64,000 bases of DNA from Isoetes taiwanensis (Eukaryota; Streptophyta; Lycopodiopsida; Isoetales; Isoetaceae), in contig JAJEKV010000002.1 in NCBI GenBank assembly GCA_021234155.1, positions 18,343,592 through 18,407,591 of the forward strand, in the 5' to 3' direction. A program made the position numbers and the translations under genes. This document shows positions 22,084 through 32,820 of the stretch, one piece after another; the first letter of the stretch is position 1, and every line of letters begins with the position of its first letter. The notes under the pieces were generated by a model. That model searched no databases and was not told the origin of the DNA. It saw only the letters and a list, made by a program, of their open reading frames with translations.

Positions 22084-23430
22084 TCACGGCTTCTCCTTGC
22101 AAATCCTCCTCGCCAAGTGGAGGTCTTTGGGCATGACCGTCACCCGCTTGGCATGGATCGCGCAGAGGTTGCCTTCTTCAAAAAGTTGTACCAGCTCTGC
22201 CTCTACTGCCTCCTGTAGGGCTCGGACCATCGAGGGTGCAGATCTTGGCCTCCTCGACTTTGATCGTTTCCTGGCGAGACCCCGCCATCGTTGATGTGGT
22301 TCGGTAGTCGTAGGCCATCTTGAACTCCTGCATAGACCTTTGATGTAGGCACTCGAAAAGAGGCTTTCTGGATCCTCAAACTGGTATACCGTTGGCAATG
22401 GTAAATGTGCTGAGCAGCTCTACTGTGCTGGGAATTTGGCCCATGGCGGACCTTCTTCAGAGAGTCGAGTCGAGGTGGTGGAGGCTTACTTTTCGACCCT
22501 GGTCGGCTACCTTGTCTGATCCATTGGCGGAGATAAGTCTTGCATGCTGTCTTCTTCTTCTCGTACTCAATATCTTGCTTCAGCTTTAAATAGCTTCTCG
22601 CTGATCTTCCCCTCCTTGGACTGCATTGGATATGGTTGCCGAGCGTAGACTCCGTCTATTCTTCGGCCTCCTCCTCCTCCTCTTCTTTAGCCTCTTGCTC
22701 CCTCCTCTTGTTGGTGTGGTCTTTCCTTCTCGGGCTCATCCTCCTCCAGCTCGTCTGGCTGTGGTTCTCTGGTAACCACGCTCCCCCTACGCCTAGCTTC
22801 ACACCTCTTTGTTCGCTTCTCCCTTGCCTACGTCTCTTCCTTCCTTTTCTTTCGCATTGATTGCTCGCTCCCCTTGCTGCTGTTCCTGCTGCTGGGGTTG
22901 CTCGTATTGTCGAGGTTGCTCCTACTGCTTGCTGCTCACCTACTCTTCCTGGTGTTGGGGTTGCTCCTGCTGCTTGTTGCTCACCTACTCTTCTTGGTGT
23001 TGGGGTTGCTCCCTCTTTGCTTCTTTGCTCACCTACTCTTCACGGTGTTGGGGTTGCTCCCTCTTTGCTTGCTACTCACCTACTCTTCACTGTTGGGGTT
23101 GCTCCTACTGCTTGCTGCTCACCTACTTTTCCTGGTGTTGGGGTTGCTCCTCCTGCTTGCTGCTCATCTACTCTTCCTGGTGTTGAGATTGCTCCTGCTG
23201 TCGAGGTTGCTCTTGCTACTTGCTCCTCACGATCATTGCCCTGAAGTCCTAAGTCATTGCTCCTCCAAGAGTGAAACGATTCGTCTGAAGAGATTGAGTG
23301 GCTAAGTTCGTCGTCTGACCTAGGCCACAGGGCCTCAAGAATTTGCTTGTCGCCACCTGCCGTGGGTGCTTCAAACATTCCGGTGCAAGCTGGAGCTTCC
23401 AACCTTCCTAGCTACTTGTTTGGTCCTCCC
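22084..23430 (-). pseudogene. Histone H3-like pseudogene with an expanded N-terminal tail
   Basis: On the minus strand, 22,084-22,236 encodes [17 protein letters not shown] then [22 protein letters not shown] and a short C terminus before TGA. This is the alpha2-loop2-alpha3 half of the histone H3 fold. Upstream, in another frame, [17 protein letters not shown] (about 22,310-22,365) aligns with the H3 alpha-N/alpha1 segment, and STVELL just before it matches STELL. Further upstream (about 23,396-23,430) GRTKQVARKVG matches the H3 tail start ARTKQTARKS, without an ATG and after a stop. About 900 bp between them is acidic/basic low-complexity sequence and tandem repeats, far longer than a normal 40-residue tail. 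A long variable tail recalls centromeric H3, but VTVMPKD is typical of canonical H3. Multiple frameshifts make it a pseudogene. It lies in sense orientation inside the LTR element, suggesting capture. Confidence 0.7.
22870..23200. repeat. Tandem repeats within the H3-like tail region
   Basis: Units of about 45-55 bp with the phrase GGTTGCTCC and CTCACCTACTCTTC repeat six to seven times. On the minus (sense) strand they would encode units like GEQQAGGATPTPGKV. The Cys/Leu-rich plus-strand frames are antisense products of the repeat. Confidence 0.75.
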
Positions 23431-24073
23431 AAAAACTTAGCTTCCTTGATGGTGGCCTCTTCGAGAGCTCTTGCCTCTATCAATGGTCGACTATATCTAT
23501 TCACATCTCCTTTGATTCGATCTCGCAGACTATTCGTTTGGTGGACGTTTTTATAGCAGCTTTGGAGATTAGCTTATAATTCATCTTACAAGGGTAAAGG
23601 AGAGGTTCAAGCTACCATTTGGGAACTTCTAAGGAGTAGAGGTGCTTCCATAGATTTAATAGCTACTTTTCTCAAGAGTAATTTTATTATAACTATGGGT
23701 TATTAATTAAGGTACTTTCCCTAATCACTTAGCTATTTCTCAAAATTTCCTAATTCCTTTTGGGCCAAGTAGTGATCATTTCATGCCATTTTCTTTCGAG
23801 TTTTATTTTGAGCGATTTTTCATTCAATTTTCACTTGAAAGGTGCGGTTCATGAACAACTTGAGCTCAAATTTACTAGAAGGTTTCTTTTGACTATATTA
23901 TTTCTACCACTTAGACTATACTTAATCTAATTATGACCCTGCTAATGGGAAAAAAATTTCTCCCATATTTCACGGTTGAAGACTGGAATTCTCATTCCAT
24001 TCCATAGCTAGGCCAGTTAGTCTACCTATTCAAGGATATGGTCAGTGCTAGCTCTTGGTCAACCAAGAACATT

Positions 24074-24085
24074 GCTCTGATACCA
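24074..24085 (-). other. Primer-binding site (initiator Met tRNA)
   Basis: Reverse complement TGGTATCAGAGC, one base inside the 5' LTR end. This matches the common plant tRNA-Met(i) primer-binding site and identifies the right-hand repeat as the 5' LTR. Confidence 0.88.
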
Positions 24086-24086
24086 T

Positions 24087-25724
24087 TGTGACGCTCCCTA
24101 CAAAATATACGGCATCCGGCCATACACTTCGTAGGAAATCCCCCATCCGGTCCTTCGCCCGCACGGGCCCTCCGTTCATCCTGCACTCCATGGTATCCCC
24201 AGTGCGGGAAGGGGACACGAAGGTGTCTTGCGCGCCCTTCCCCTATGGGCTCCTATCACAGCGGAAGCATAAACAACGTCAGAACTAGCAATAACAATAC
24301 ATCAAACTACCCCAAAGGGTAGCACATCCACATATCCGTAGCTACAACAGAGATAAACATATGCCATAAAACATGAAAGCTCCTACCCAAGGCTCAGACT
24401 CATGGGGAGGTAGACTGACGGCTAGGCCTCAAGACAGAGCAGACCGAGTCATAACAATGGCGGGGCTGGCTATAGACAATGGCTAGGGTTGACCATTCCA
24501 TCCGCCCCTCCTGTGCATACTTTGCAGATGGGCTAGATCGGGATCTGGCATGACTCTAGCCTTCCGGATACGCAATCTCATGGCATCACCCATCGAGACT
24601 ACTCCAGGTTGCATCTCCCCGGTCCGTCGAGGCAGGAAGGGTTGCATCTCCCCTTCCCGGGGTCTAGAGGTTCCACGGGTGGCTAGAGAATCGTGGTGAC
24701 ACACGATTCTTCCCCGACTTAACCTTCCAAAACAAGAGCCAGACCGTCACCTGCAGCTCTTGAGAGGCAGGGCGACACCATTGCCCCAGGAGGTGTCGGA
24801 CCCATGCCTGGCCCACACGAAGTGACCGACCATAAGCCTAGCCCGCTATGGGGTCCCCAGTAGCCGCGCTCAGCAGGGACCCTCCCTCCGTCTCACCTCT
24901 AGCCCCGTTATGTAGTGTTGAGTCACATCATAGCCCCCGCAGCCCGGTGGGTTCCTATGCACAGGCCGCATATAATAGGAACTAAAGGGTCTAAACTAGG
25001 AGCATCACTAAGTAATGGCTACTAGGTCTCTACCCCCCTTTCCAATACAAGAGGAGCAAACATGATCAACCAACATCACATATCCACATACATGATAATA
25101 ATGAGAATAACATCTAAACCTAATCATATGTATCTAACTTACAGTTAGGGTTCATTGATTAGGGTTTAAGATCTAGACTGAGGGTTCTAGGAAGGCTTTA
25201 CTAGAGACATGAAATGCTAACTCATCTGGAGTCCTAACTTCCAGATTATCTACAAAGAAATCTATGCCGAGATACCTGCTCCCGAAGAACTCCCTCCAGC
25301 TCCCGGCGTCTCCATGGTCTTCGAGGTAATCGAGGTAGCTCCCACTCCTACTGATGCATTCACACTCTGGGGGCTACTATGCTATGCTGTGCCACAGCAG
25401 ACGGTTCTCGAAACAAAGTTTCGCTCGCAAAGAAGGTTCCTAGACTGTTGGAGCCAGAAAAGAGGCCTAGGGTTAGGGTTTAGGCCTTATAGGTTAGGGT
25501 TTATATGTTATGCCACATGGCTCCAATAGGGTGGTTCCGTGTGGCGGGTGCCCAATAGGTTAAGGCCACGTGGAAAATGGTCTTAATTGCTAAGTTATAT
25601 GAATAACTTAGCCATGCACCCTATGCCACTAATCTATGGTATACAAGGCTATGAAGGTAGACTTGTATAGTGACGGACCTGGAAATATACGTATTTATGG
25701 CGTATATTTCCCTGGAACGTCACA
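24087..25724 (-). repeat. 5' LTR, complete (1,638 bp)
   Basis: Bounded by TGTGACG and CGTCACA, the 7-bp inverted ends of the repeat. The inner 1,068 bp is duplicated in the truncated left LTR. Contains CCTAGGGTTAGGGTTTAGG near 25,463-25,485, a short telomere-like run also present in the other LTR. Confidence 0.85.
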
Positions 25725-26229
25725 GCAAATCATGGACAATATCGAAGAGGTCTTGAGTTGTTCTTCTTCAGCAGCTTTTGAGAAATGTGGTCTTGCCTAT
25801 GCAATTTCGAGTTCTCTGAAGTCATGGGGACCAGCTCGCAGCCCTGACTGGTCTTCTCTTGAGCTCGATTGGGATACTAGTGATTTGAAGAATTGTTTTT
25901 TTAACCAATTTATTTACTAGTTCCAAAAATTGCTTTTTAACTACTCGATGGTATTCAATCACCTCCCTTGCTACCATGGTATCCCAATGCTTCTTCCTTG
26001 GTCCATTCCTAATAACCCACCCCTAGGAAATAATAGTGCCTAGCTAGAGAAATATAAAACCATAGTCTACATTTTTTGCTAGAATGCAGGATCCAAAGAG
26101 AATCCAAAGATCCCAAACCAAGGCTATACTATAATAACCCTCTCAAACTAGGATTTTTAACACTAAGACACCCTCACACTACCTCGAATAGTCACAATTC
26201 AAACTAAAAAACAAGTCGAACAAGAGAAA

Positions 26230-26272
26230 TGTTTGCAGCAGCACGCTGCCGCAATAAATTTCTTGTAAATTA
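26230..26272. repeat. GC-rich hairpin, copy at 26.2 kb
   Basis: GAGAAATGTTTGCAGCAGCA faces CGCTGCCGCAATAAATTTCT, an imperfect stem of about 10 bp flanked by AT-rich partly complementary shoulders. Homologous hairpins lie at 41,240-41,277 and 56,533-56,575. Confidence 0.5.
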
Positions 26273-26335
26273 TAAAGTCATCCTTAGTTGGAAAATAGAC
26301 CATGACAAATGTTCTACTATTGCAAGGAATAGAAT

Positions 26336-26478
26336 AGAATAGAATAGAATAGAATAGAATAGAATAGAATAGAATAGAATAGAATAGAATAGAATAGAAT
26401 AGAATAGAATAATTTTTTTAACGTCCACGGAGACCAATAGGTCATGGGACCCATACAATGGGCTAGTACGATGGTCAA
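26336..26478 (-). mobile_element. LINE-tail insertion with (GAATA)n run
   Basis: About 75 bp of GAATA units is followed by TTTTTTTAACGTCCACGGAG and GGTCATGGGACCC, the reverse complement of the LINE tail found at 51,227-51,292. The homologous position in family A copy 5 (41,338) reads straight through (TTGCAAGGGAAATAGAGAC), so the insertion is private to this copy. Confidence 0.75.
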
Positions 26479-27117
26479 GGGAAATAGAGACTACGAAATG
26501 GAGGGCTGCATAACTAAGCTAATGGTAGAATATGAACTTGAGGGATTCACACATAAGACACATATAAACCATGTGAGTGTATGGAAGAGAGTTTTCTTTT
26601 TTTTTGTGTTTTTGTACGTATACTCTCTTTTATTGAGATTCTAGTATATTTTCTCGACAAAAGGGGTATTTTTCCAACGCTTGTACATACGCATATAGGA
26701 TTGTCTCTCATCACCTTAGGCACGCAGGTGGCATATGCTCATATAATAATGGTGAATCCCTCAGGAATATGAATTCAGTTGTCTGATTATTGATTATTAT
26801 CGGTATCACATATAATTTACAAATAAGCAAGGCATGCAATCCTTAGTTGCATTCAAGTGGAAAGCTATGTTTTGATTGATATTGACTTACTAAAATATTT
26901 GCTAGACTTGAACCTTCAAAAGAATTAGAGTTCTGTAAGATTTGAATCTAGTTTTAATTCTACAAGTCTTAGAAGTGGACAAATTATTATTCACATTACT
27001 TTTGAATTCCTTGTAGTGGCACATACTTCTAAGCAACTCCCTTCATGGGTAATGTTGTCCATATAGTTAGCTTCAAAAGTGTGTGAACATAACATTGGTC
27101 TTTCTATTTGCCCAGAG

Positions 27118-27348
27118 CACTTCTTGTAGAAAAGCTTCATTGTCAACATTCTTGTATGTGTACGACATACATAGTAAATCCAAAATCCCCACACCACTTC
27201 TCGTAGAAAAGCTTCATTGTCAACATTCTTGTATGTGTGCTACATACATAGTAAATCCAAAATCCCCACACCACTTCTCGTAGAAAAACTTCATTGTCAA
27301 CATTCTTGTATGTGTACTACATACATAGTAAATCCAAAATCCCCACAT
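27118..27348. repeat. 77-bp minisatellite, three copies
   Basis: Three tandem units beginning CACTTCT(C/T)GTAGAAAA and ending AAATCCAAAATCCCCACAC. Family A copies at 40.2 and 42.0 kb have two units, and those at 17.6 and 58.5 kb have one. Confidence 0.85.
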
Positions 27349-27359
27349 CTGTACTGGGA

Positions 27360-28930
27360 CAATCTCCATGTTCTTTTCTTTCATGTTCTTTCATCTCCTT
27401 CTTTTCCCAATCCATTTGCCTTAGTAGTTTGCTGCAAAATCACTGATACATTAATATTATGCACATGTAGGCACTTCAATCAAATCTATTGCATGCAATG
27501 GCCAAGAACTACCATAAAATACTCATGTATTCTTTCGTCTAAAAACTTGAGGATACAAAAATCAATAATAGTACTTGACTGATTTGCTCTAGTAGTTGCG
27601 CAACTTGGATCATCTTTCCTTGTGTAGCTCGGGTGTTCTCAAAACTATTAATAAATTCTTGCATTCTCCTCCCTTTTTTCATGCATGTCTAACAGCTTCT
27701 CTGCTCTGCTCCCGACAAAATTTGTATCTTAGAATACCTTTCCATTTGATCGTCATATAACAAACCTGCCAAAACCTTGGTAATATGCAGCACATGTTGG
27801 ATTTGCATAAAGAGGCAATGCAAAGGTACTATACCTGTTAAACTTCCATTCTCTAAAAGGCTGCGAACTGGAGATTTGAATGCATACAATCTGTTCAAAA
27901 TTTCTTCATACTCTGTGCCGTTGGAGCTCCTTATTATGAGCCAATACTTTATCAGAGAGCTTGTTCCTCTGTCATGCCATTCCGTGAAGCTTCACTACAG
28001 CTGAAGACGGACACTTGAGCAAGATTGAGGGTGATTGAAGCAAGCTCGGTGCTCCAAGAGAAGCGCATAAGAGAAGTTGCATCTCCTCCCTAATGCATAC
28101 CACGACTGCTTTTTCTTTTTTTCACAACCGTCAGATCTGCAGCCCCAGATTTGAGTCATCCGATCTAGGGCGTGGTTGAAGACACACCCTATAACGTTAT
28201 TATATAGGATAATATAATAAATACAATTAATTAAACAATAAAAAAAGAAAAAAAAAACCCCCCAGCCTGTAAAAACAGCCTTTAAGCCTTATAGACCAAC
28301 TTTTGGAACTAAAAGACTTTCCATTTGCAGCCTTAGTTAGACCAGGTGTAAGCCTAAACTAAGCCCTGATTTGAGAAGAATTTGACAATAAGGACAAAGG
28401 AACTTAGCAAGGACAGAAGAACTTAACAATGTTCAAAGCATACCTAAGAGACAATAAGATATGAAAAGATAATGCGGAAAATATTACGCTAAAAACATGA
28501 ACAATACAGAATCAACTACTCCGCCCAATGGGGCAAATGAAAATGACAATAGAAACTTATGCCTTCTATTGAGGACAATACAACACTAGCAGAAGTACAA
28601 TAGCTAAACGCCATGAGCTAAATAGATCCATAAAAGCCATAACTTGAATACATAAAGAACTTTTAATACTACAAGTTTTAAACTATATTTTCAAGTTTCC
28701 ACAAGTTTAAAACTGTACCTTTATATTACTGATGACAGAACATAGGAAAATTATAAAGCATGATAGCAATTGATGGGAAAACTTAAAACTTGATAGACCA
28801 TGGATAATGAAAAACCAGCAAATTAGGATAAAAGCTAATCTAAAAAGAGGGTTGTCCAGGGGAGTACTATTCTGGCATCTCAACCTTGGGAAAGACACAA
28901 TGATATCCATGGTGAAATGAAATCTTTTCA
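27360..28930. other. No gene recognised
   Basis: AT-rich DNA upstream of the TLDc exon pair. It may hide further exons of that gene, but I could not identify any. An A-rich run lies near 28,230-28,258. Confidence 0.4.
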
Positions 28931-28931
28931 G

Positions 28932-29235
28932 TTCACTCTTCAGCCTCAGACTGAGCTTTATCGCCCATCTGGCACAAACACCACTTTGCAATGGGTATGC
29001 ACTGAATTTAATTCATACTACGACCACTTATTTATAACTAGACCTAGAATAATTGCTGCTTGGCAAGTTTTGCAGAGTGCATATAACTTCAGAACAGAAA
29101 GCATTCCAAAAGGAATTGAATTTGGTGGACAAATTAAACACTTTGGACTATTTTTGTCAGCCAGCTTTGACCATGGGCAAACGTGCTATAGTGCACCGTT
29201 TTGCAACCCAGCTCTATCAACAAAGCCACATAATC
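28932..29235 (+). pseudogene. TLDc-domain exon pair (fragment)
   Basis: Two exons fit the plant TLDc family (TBC/LysM-associated domain, linked to oxidative-stress resistance and V-ATPase regulation). The first (28,932-28,994) follows acceptor TCTTTTCAG and encodes FTLQPQTELYRPSGTNTTLQW. An 81-bp intron follows (28,995-29,075; donor GTATGC, acceptor TTTTGCAG). The second exon reads SAYNFRTESIPKGIEFGGQ, then HFGLFLSASFDHGQT and NPALS, matching the domain's C-terminal core. Normal family members are several hundred residues. The N-terminal half and the closing EVIECWG strand were not found, and a LINE lies 360 bp downstream. Read as a gene fragment or pseudogene, although both exons remain open. 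Confidence 0.65.
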
Positions 29236-29597
29236 TATCAAGAATGATAATAAACCATGGAAAAAAAGGAAAGTCAATTTGAAAGACACAAAAAATTAAT
29301 GCAGATATGGGAAATAACTACAAACAAAGAAAGAAATAAGACCATAATAACCAGCTTGTTTATTATCAGAAGTATTGAGAGAAAATACCACATGTCTTAA
29401 ACTGTATCTTCATAATATTTGAAAATTTACGACAGAAATAGAACATAGGAAGATTTAAACAACATGAGCAACTGTTTTTTCTAAACTATATGACAGCAAA
29501 TACTTCCAATAAAAGTTTATAATAGAAGGAAAGTTTATTTGGATGTCACCACAATGTAGAAGATACTTGAGTCAACGTCATAAAAACAACTCCCATA

Positions 29598-30883
29598 GTA
29601 AGGTGTTGGTCTCTAAGTTTATTTGGAGCATTCTGCAGGATGGAGCATCTTCTCCTGGTGCGGCACTATTGTGGCAATCTCTTCGCCATTGTGTGGCATT
29701 TGGAAAGTCGTCTGTGCATGTAGAGTTGCCCTGGGCACTGTTGTATGGTCTCCGGCCTTTCCCACATGCATCCCCTTTTCTCACGGGGGTGTTGCGGGCT
29801 TGGGATCACGTGCGTGTGCTCTTCCAGCTAGATTATGCCTCGGTTTATCACCACTCTTCTCCTTTCTTGTGGGTTCCTCTACCCCTGGCGTTACTTGCCC
29901 TTGGGCTGCCATCAGGCATGCTCGGACGAAGCCGTTGGAAGGCGAGCTGCTGTGCTCACCTTGGAGGATTGGTATTGGGATGGTCGGCTAGCCGTGGGAG
30001 TTCTTCGAGCTTCGCTTTTCGCTGAAGGGACGCTGGACCGGGCTATCACGGGAACAAGTGGCGGGGAGTATTCCGCTACACATACCTATAGTCCCTCGGT
30101 GATGTGGTGGTGCAGTTTGGAAGGTTCATCCGGATGTTGTATCTTCTTGTTTTGTGCGGTCTTGTTACCGGGTGTTGGCTATTCATGACACTCGCCCCCT
30201 TCAGGGCAAGTGGTCTCTGCAGCCTTCCGGGTTCTCGATGGCTTTCGGTTTGGGCGTGGACATGGAGCTCACTTCCCCACCGGGGTTCGGGTGCTACATG
30301 GCGGTGGTGCAATCCCGTATCGTCGAGTGAATGTCCTTGTGAGTCGGGCTTTAGGCGGGTGTGAGCCCCTCTTTGCCCTTGTTGTGGCCTTCATCGTGAG
30401 ACTGGGGAGCATTGTGCGGTTTTATGCCCTCACTTGCGTGTTGCCCGGGATTGGGTCGGGGCTCTGTTTCAGGTGAGATTGAATAGCCAACAATTGCCGC
30501 TTCATGTATATCCCGGTGCTTGGCCGCCAGACGGCAACAAGCCTTGCATCTGTCGTGGCTTGGTTGGTGTGGTTGATTTGGAAGCGGCGGCGGTTGTGGA
30601 TCTTCGGGGATTCAACAAATCTGACCTCTCTCGATTCCTCGACTCGGTACAAGCTATTTCAAAGCTTTTGGTGTTCCTGGATTAGTAGAGCGGAAGTTTT
30701 CCATTTGGCGGGACTTCTTGGGTGTGGTAGATGGTGATGGCCAGTTTATGCAAAGATGAGAGTTGCGGTTGTTGTGGAGTGTCGAGGTATCACTGTCTCT
30801 TTGGGGCAGTTCTCCTTCCTCCTCACTTGCTTTGTAACATTACCATTCTTTTAATATATTGCTGACACAGTTCTTCAAAAAAA
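29598..30883 (+). mobile_element. 5'-truncated LINE with 16-bp target duplication
   Basis: Flanked by AAAAACAACTCCCATA at 29,582-29,597 and 30,884-30,899. Ends TGACACAGTTCTTC plus a poly-A run. The GC-richer body has several broken frames. One contains SLRHCVAFGKSSVHVELPWA and LRAWDHVRVLF, resembling the region downstream of the reverse transcriptase in plant L1-type LINEs. No reverse transcriptase catalytic motif is present, consistent with 5' truncation to about 1.3 kb. Confidence 0.85.
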
Positions 30884-30899
30884 AAAAACAACTCCCATA

Positions 30900-31412
30900 T
30901 CAAAGCAACATATGGAGGGATAGATTCGGTTACAAAAGACCGAATCTAGGCGAGAATGGGCAAACCAAAATTGTTCTCCTGTTTCAGATTGTTTCATTCG
31001 CTGCTTCCTATTTCAAAATCGTCTAATGGAGCAAGGGAGCATTCATGTAAATTCAGCATTCAACTATTTTTAAAAGACAAAGGCCAGCATCAAACATATG
31101 CACCAAAAGAGCAAAAGAAAAATACCCTGTCTGATCGGCCCAACAAGCACTTCCGGCTGGGGCAGTGGTGGTGGAGATTTAGGGCGCTCTTCTTTGCGAA
31201 TCATTCTAACCCGCATCCCGAACCTGCTTGGCAGAACCTAAGAAGAGTGTGGACGGGAGACCACGAATCTGCTTCAGAGAACACTTTGCGAAACCTTCTT
31301 CTTCTGAAGGGCTTCTCTTCTTTGCGAACCTGCTTGGCATGAACCTGAGAAGAGCGTGGACGATTCTGGAGTGGCGATGGAGGCAGAACCTATAATATAC
31401 ATATCGGTATCA
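30900..31412. other. No gene seen
   Basis: Single-copy-looking DNA between the LINE and the transposon. Two related segments contain GCGAACCTGCTTGGCA / CCGAACCTGCTTGGCA (near 31,218 and 31,324), suggesting a short duplication of about 105 bp. The last ten bases before the transposon, ATCGGTATCA, match the family A sequence that would precede its right flank. Confidence 0.45.
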
Positions 31413-31442
31413 AACAAGGTTTAAAATGAAACGCACTTATTT
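31413..31442 (+). repeat. Left terminal inverted repeat
   Basis: Begins AACAAGGTTTAAAATGAAAC and ends GCACTTATTT. Followed by an inverted copy of the GCACTT motif (AAGTGCGTTT) and a T-rich subterminal region shared with transposon copy 1. Confidence 0.88.
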
Positions 31443-31888
31443 AAGAAGTGCGTTTGAAAGATTCCTTTATAAAATTGGAAACTTGAAAAAAACAGACAAA
31501 ATAGGGAGCAAAATAGATTGTTAAGCAATTAGCATTCGAAATACCCCCAAAAAGCAACATTTTTGAAGCCTTTTCATTTTTAAAGAGGGCAAAAAAAAAA
31601 AAAAAAAAGCTTGTTTTTGAGGAGGGTGACATTAAATTTAAAAGTTGAATAAGTATTTATTCTTTGAAAATAGAAGGAAATACTGCTTTGTCTTTTTTGC
31701 AAGCTTAATATAAGTACTAAGAAAATTAAACATAGGGAAGACAAAGAGTGTGAAATCATGGAGCAAGAAAGAGTTGCTCTAATTAAGCACTGTTGAAGAG
31801 ACAAAGCTTTCAGATTAAAAATCATCATCAAAATATGTTATATTTCTTAGCACATAGTTTACAATAAAAGTTAGTTTGTAATCTTGAC

Positions 31889-31905
31889 TGTATAAATTTA
31901 TACAA
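31889..31905. repeat. Palindrome overlapping the methyltransferase stop codon, copy 2
   Basis: TGTATAAATTTATACA, a perfect 16-bp palindrome. On the minus strand GTA TAA gives the last Val codon and the stop (31,898-31,900). The gene end is interpreted here rather than at the frameshifted stop at 31,828. Confidence 0.85.
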
Positions 31906-32652
31906 CTGGTGGAGGAGGTGGTTCTTCCCAGTCCACAGGACTCTCGTACCCCTTAGGATCTGACTCTTGTGAGGGTATGATAGCAGAGACGCCTGCTTCA
32001 CAGGTACAGGCTGTTTCTCTAGCTCGGGCATCACAGGCTCTAAGTCGACAAACTCCACCTCCTCATCTCTTCTTCCTGTAAGTGGAGGTTGGATTTCTGT
32101 GTAAGTGCCCTTAGCATCGCTAGCACCGTTCTTTGCTCCCAGTTCCTCATTTTCATCAGGAAAGGATTCACAAGAGCTTATCCTGGTCCTGATGAAACTT
32201 ACTTTATCTGGGTCTATGTCGACTGAGACGACATTGCGGCCTGCTTTAAGGGCGCAAACTGCTGTGGTGCCTGATCCAGAAAAGGCATCTAAGATCCAGT
32301 CTCCAGGGCGAGAAAACCACTGTACCAAATTATTAATAAGCCGCTGTGGCTTCTGATAATGGGACACCACAGCTGCTTTGTCGGGCCAAAGCGTGGGTCT
32401 CTTAATTCTGCGTAATTTGGGAACCGAAAATGCATTGCGGGGAGGAGTCTTCTCATTCAAGCGTGTTAAAATGAATCATGGTTTTTTTGGTGTCCGCTAC
32501 CGTAAAAAAACCTATATGAAAATGCTCGAAACAGCTCACTAAGCACGGACCACCACCATGACCCTTGACGTTTGTTTTAAGCCTGCCAAGCAAAACAGCA
32601 ATTAGAAATTAGTAAAAAGAAAACAAGGAAAATAAGTTAGCCCAGTAGTGTG

Positions 32653-32820
32653 GCGGTATAAACTTATACGACGGTTGCCTTTGTCAGATAAATTTATACC
32701 ACGGCGGCAAGTCGCATAAATTTGAAACGTACATTGCCTTGTTTGTATAAATTTATGCAGCGGTTGTTCCAAAATTTTAAAATTTAAACCTTAAGACAGA
32801 TGTGGTATAAATTTATACAG
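32653..32820. repeat. Palindrome array in intron 6, copy 2
   Basis: Five or six sites, mostly with one degraded arm: GGTATAAACTTATAC (32,656), AGATAAATTTATACC (32,686), GCATAAATTTG (32,714), GTATAAATTTATGC (32,745) and GGTATAAATTTATAC (32,804). It is the counterpart of the 3,552-3,691 array in copy 1. Confidence 0.82.

Larger units (their letters stand above)
18443..25724 (-). mobile_element. Non-autonomous LTR retrotransposon, minus strand, carrying an H3-like sequence
   Basis: Two long direct repeats (18,443-19,502 and 24,087-25,724) bracket 4.6 kb. On the minus strand the 5' LTR is the right one. It starts TGTGACG and ends CGTCACA, and is followed by one base and TGGTATCAGAGC, the classic initiator-Met tRNA primer-binding site. 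A polypurine tract (CCTAAGGGGGGGAGAA on the minus strand, 19,503-19,518) precedes the left LTR. The left (3') LTR lacks about 570 bp of its downstream end and joins family A directly. I see no gag, protease, reverse transcriptase or integrase. The interior instead holds a histone H3-like pseudogene in the sense orientation. Family A sequence flanks both sides, so the element inserted into a family A array. Confidence 0.85.
25725..27350 (+). repeat. Family A repeat, copy 3
   Basis: Continues family A to the right of the LTR element (AATCATGGACAATATCGAAG onward). It carries private insertions: about 450 bp between 25,850 and 26,330, and the (GAATA)n plus LINE-tail insertion at 26,336-26,478. 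Near its end a 77-bp unit is present three times (starts near 27,118, 27,195 and 27,272). Confidence 0.75.

Noticed and set aside
22809-23305. Cys/Leu/Val-rich plus-strand frames resembling a secreted or membrane protein
   Set aside because: They are antisense to the tandem repeats in the H3-like tail region and have no start context or domain.
25463-25503. Telomere-like TTAGGG/TTTAGG runs in the LTRs
   Set aside because: Only two or three degenerate units (GGGTTAGGGTTTAGG) occur in each LTR, so this is not an interstitial telomere array.
29623-30476. Overlapping frames of 80-120 codons as host genes
   Set aside because: They fall inside a LINE insertion defined by poly-A and target duplications, and reflect its GC-rich decayed coding region.
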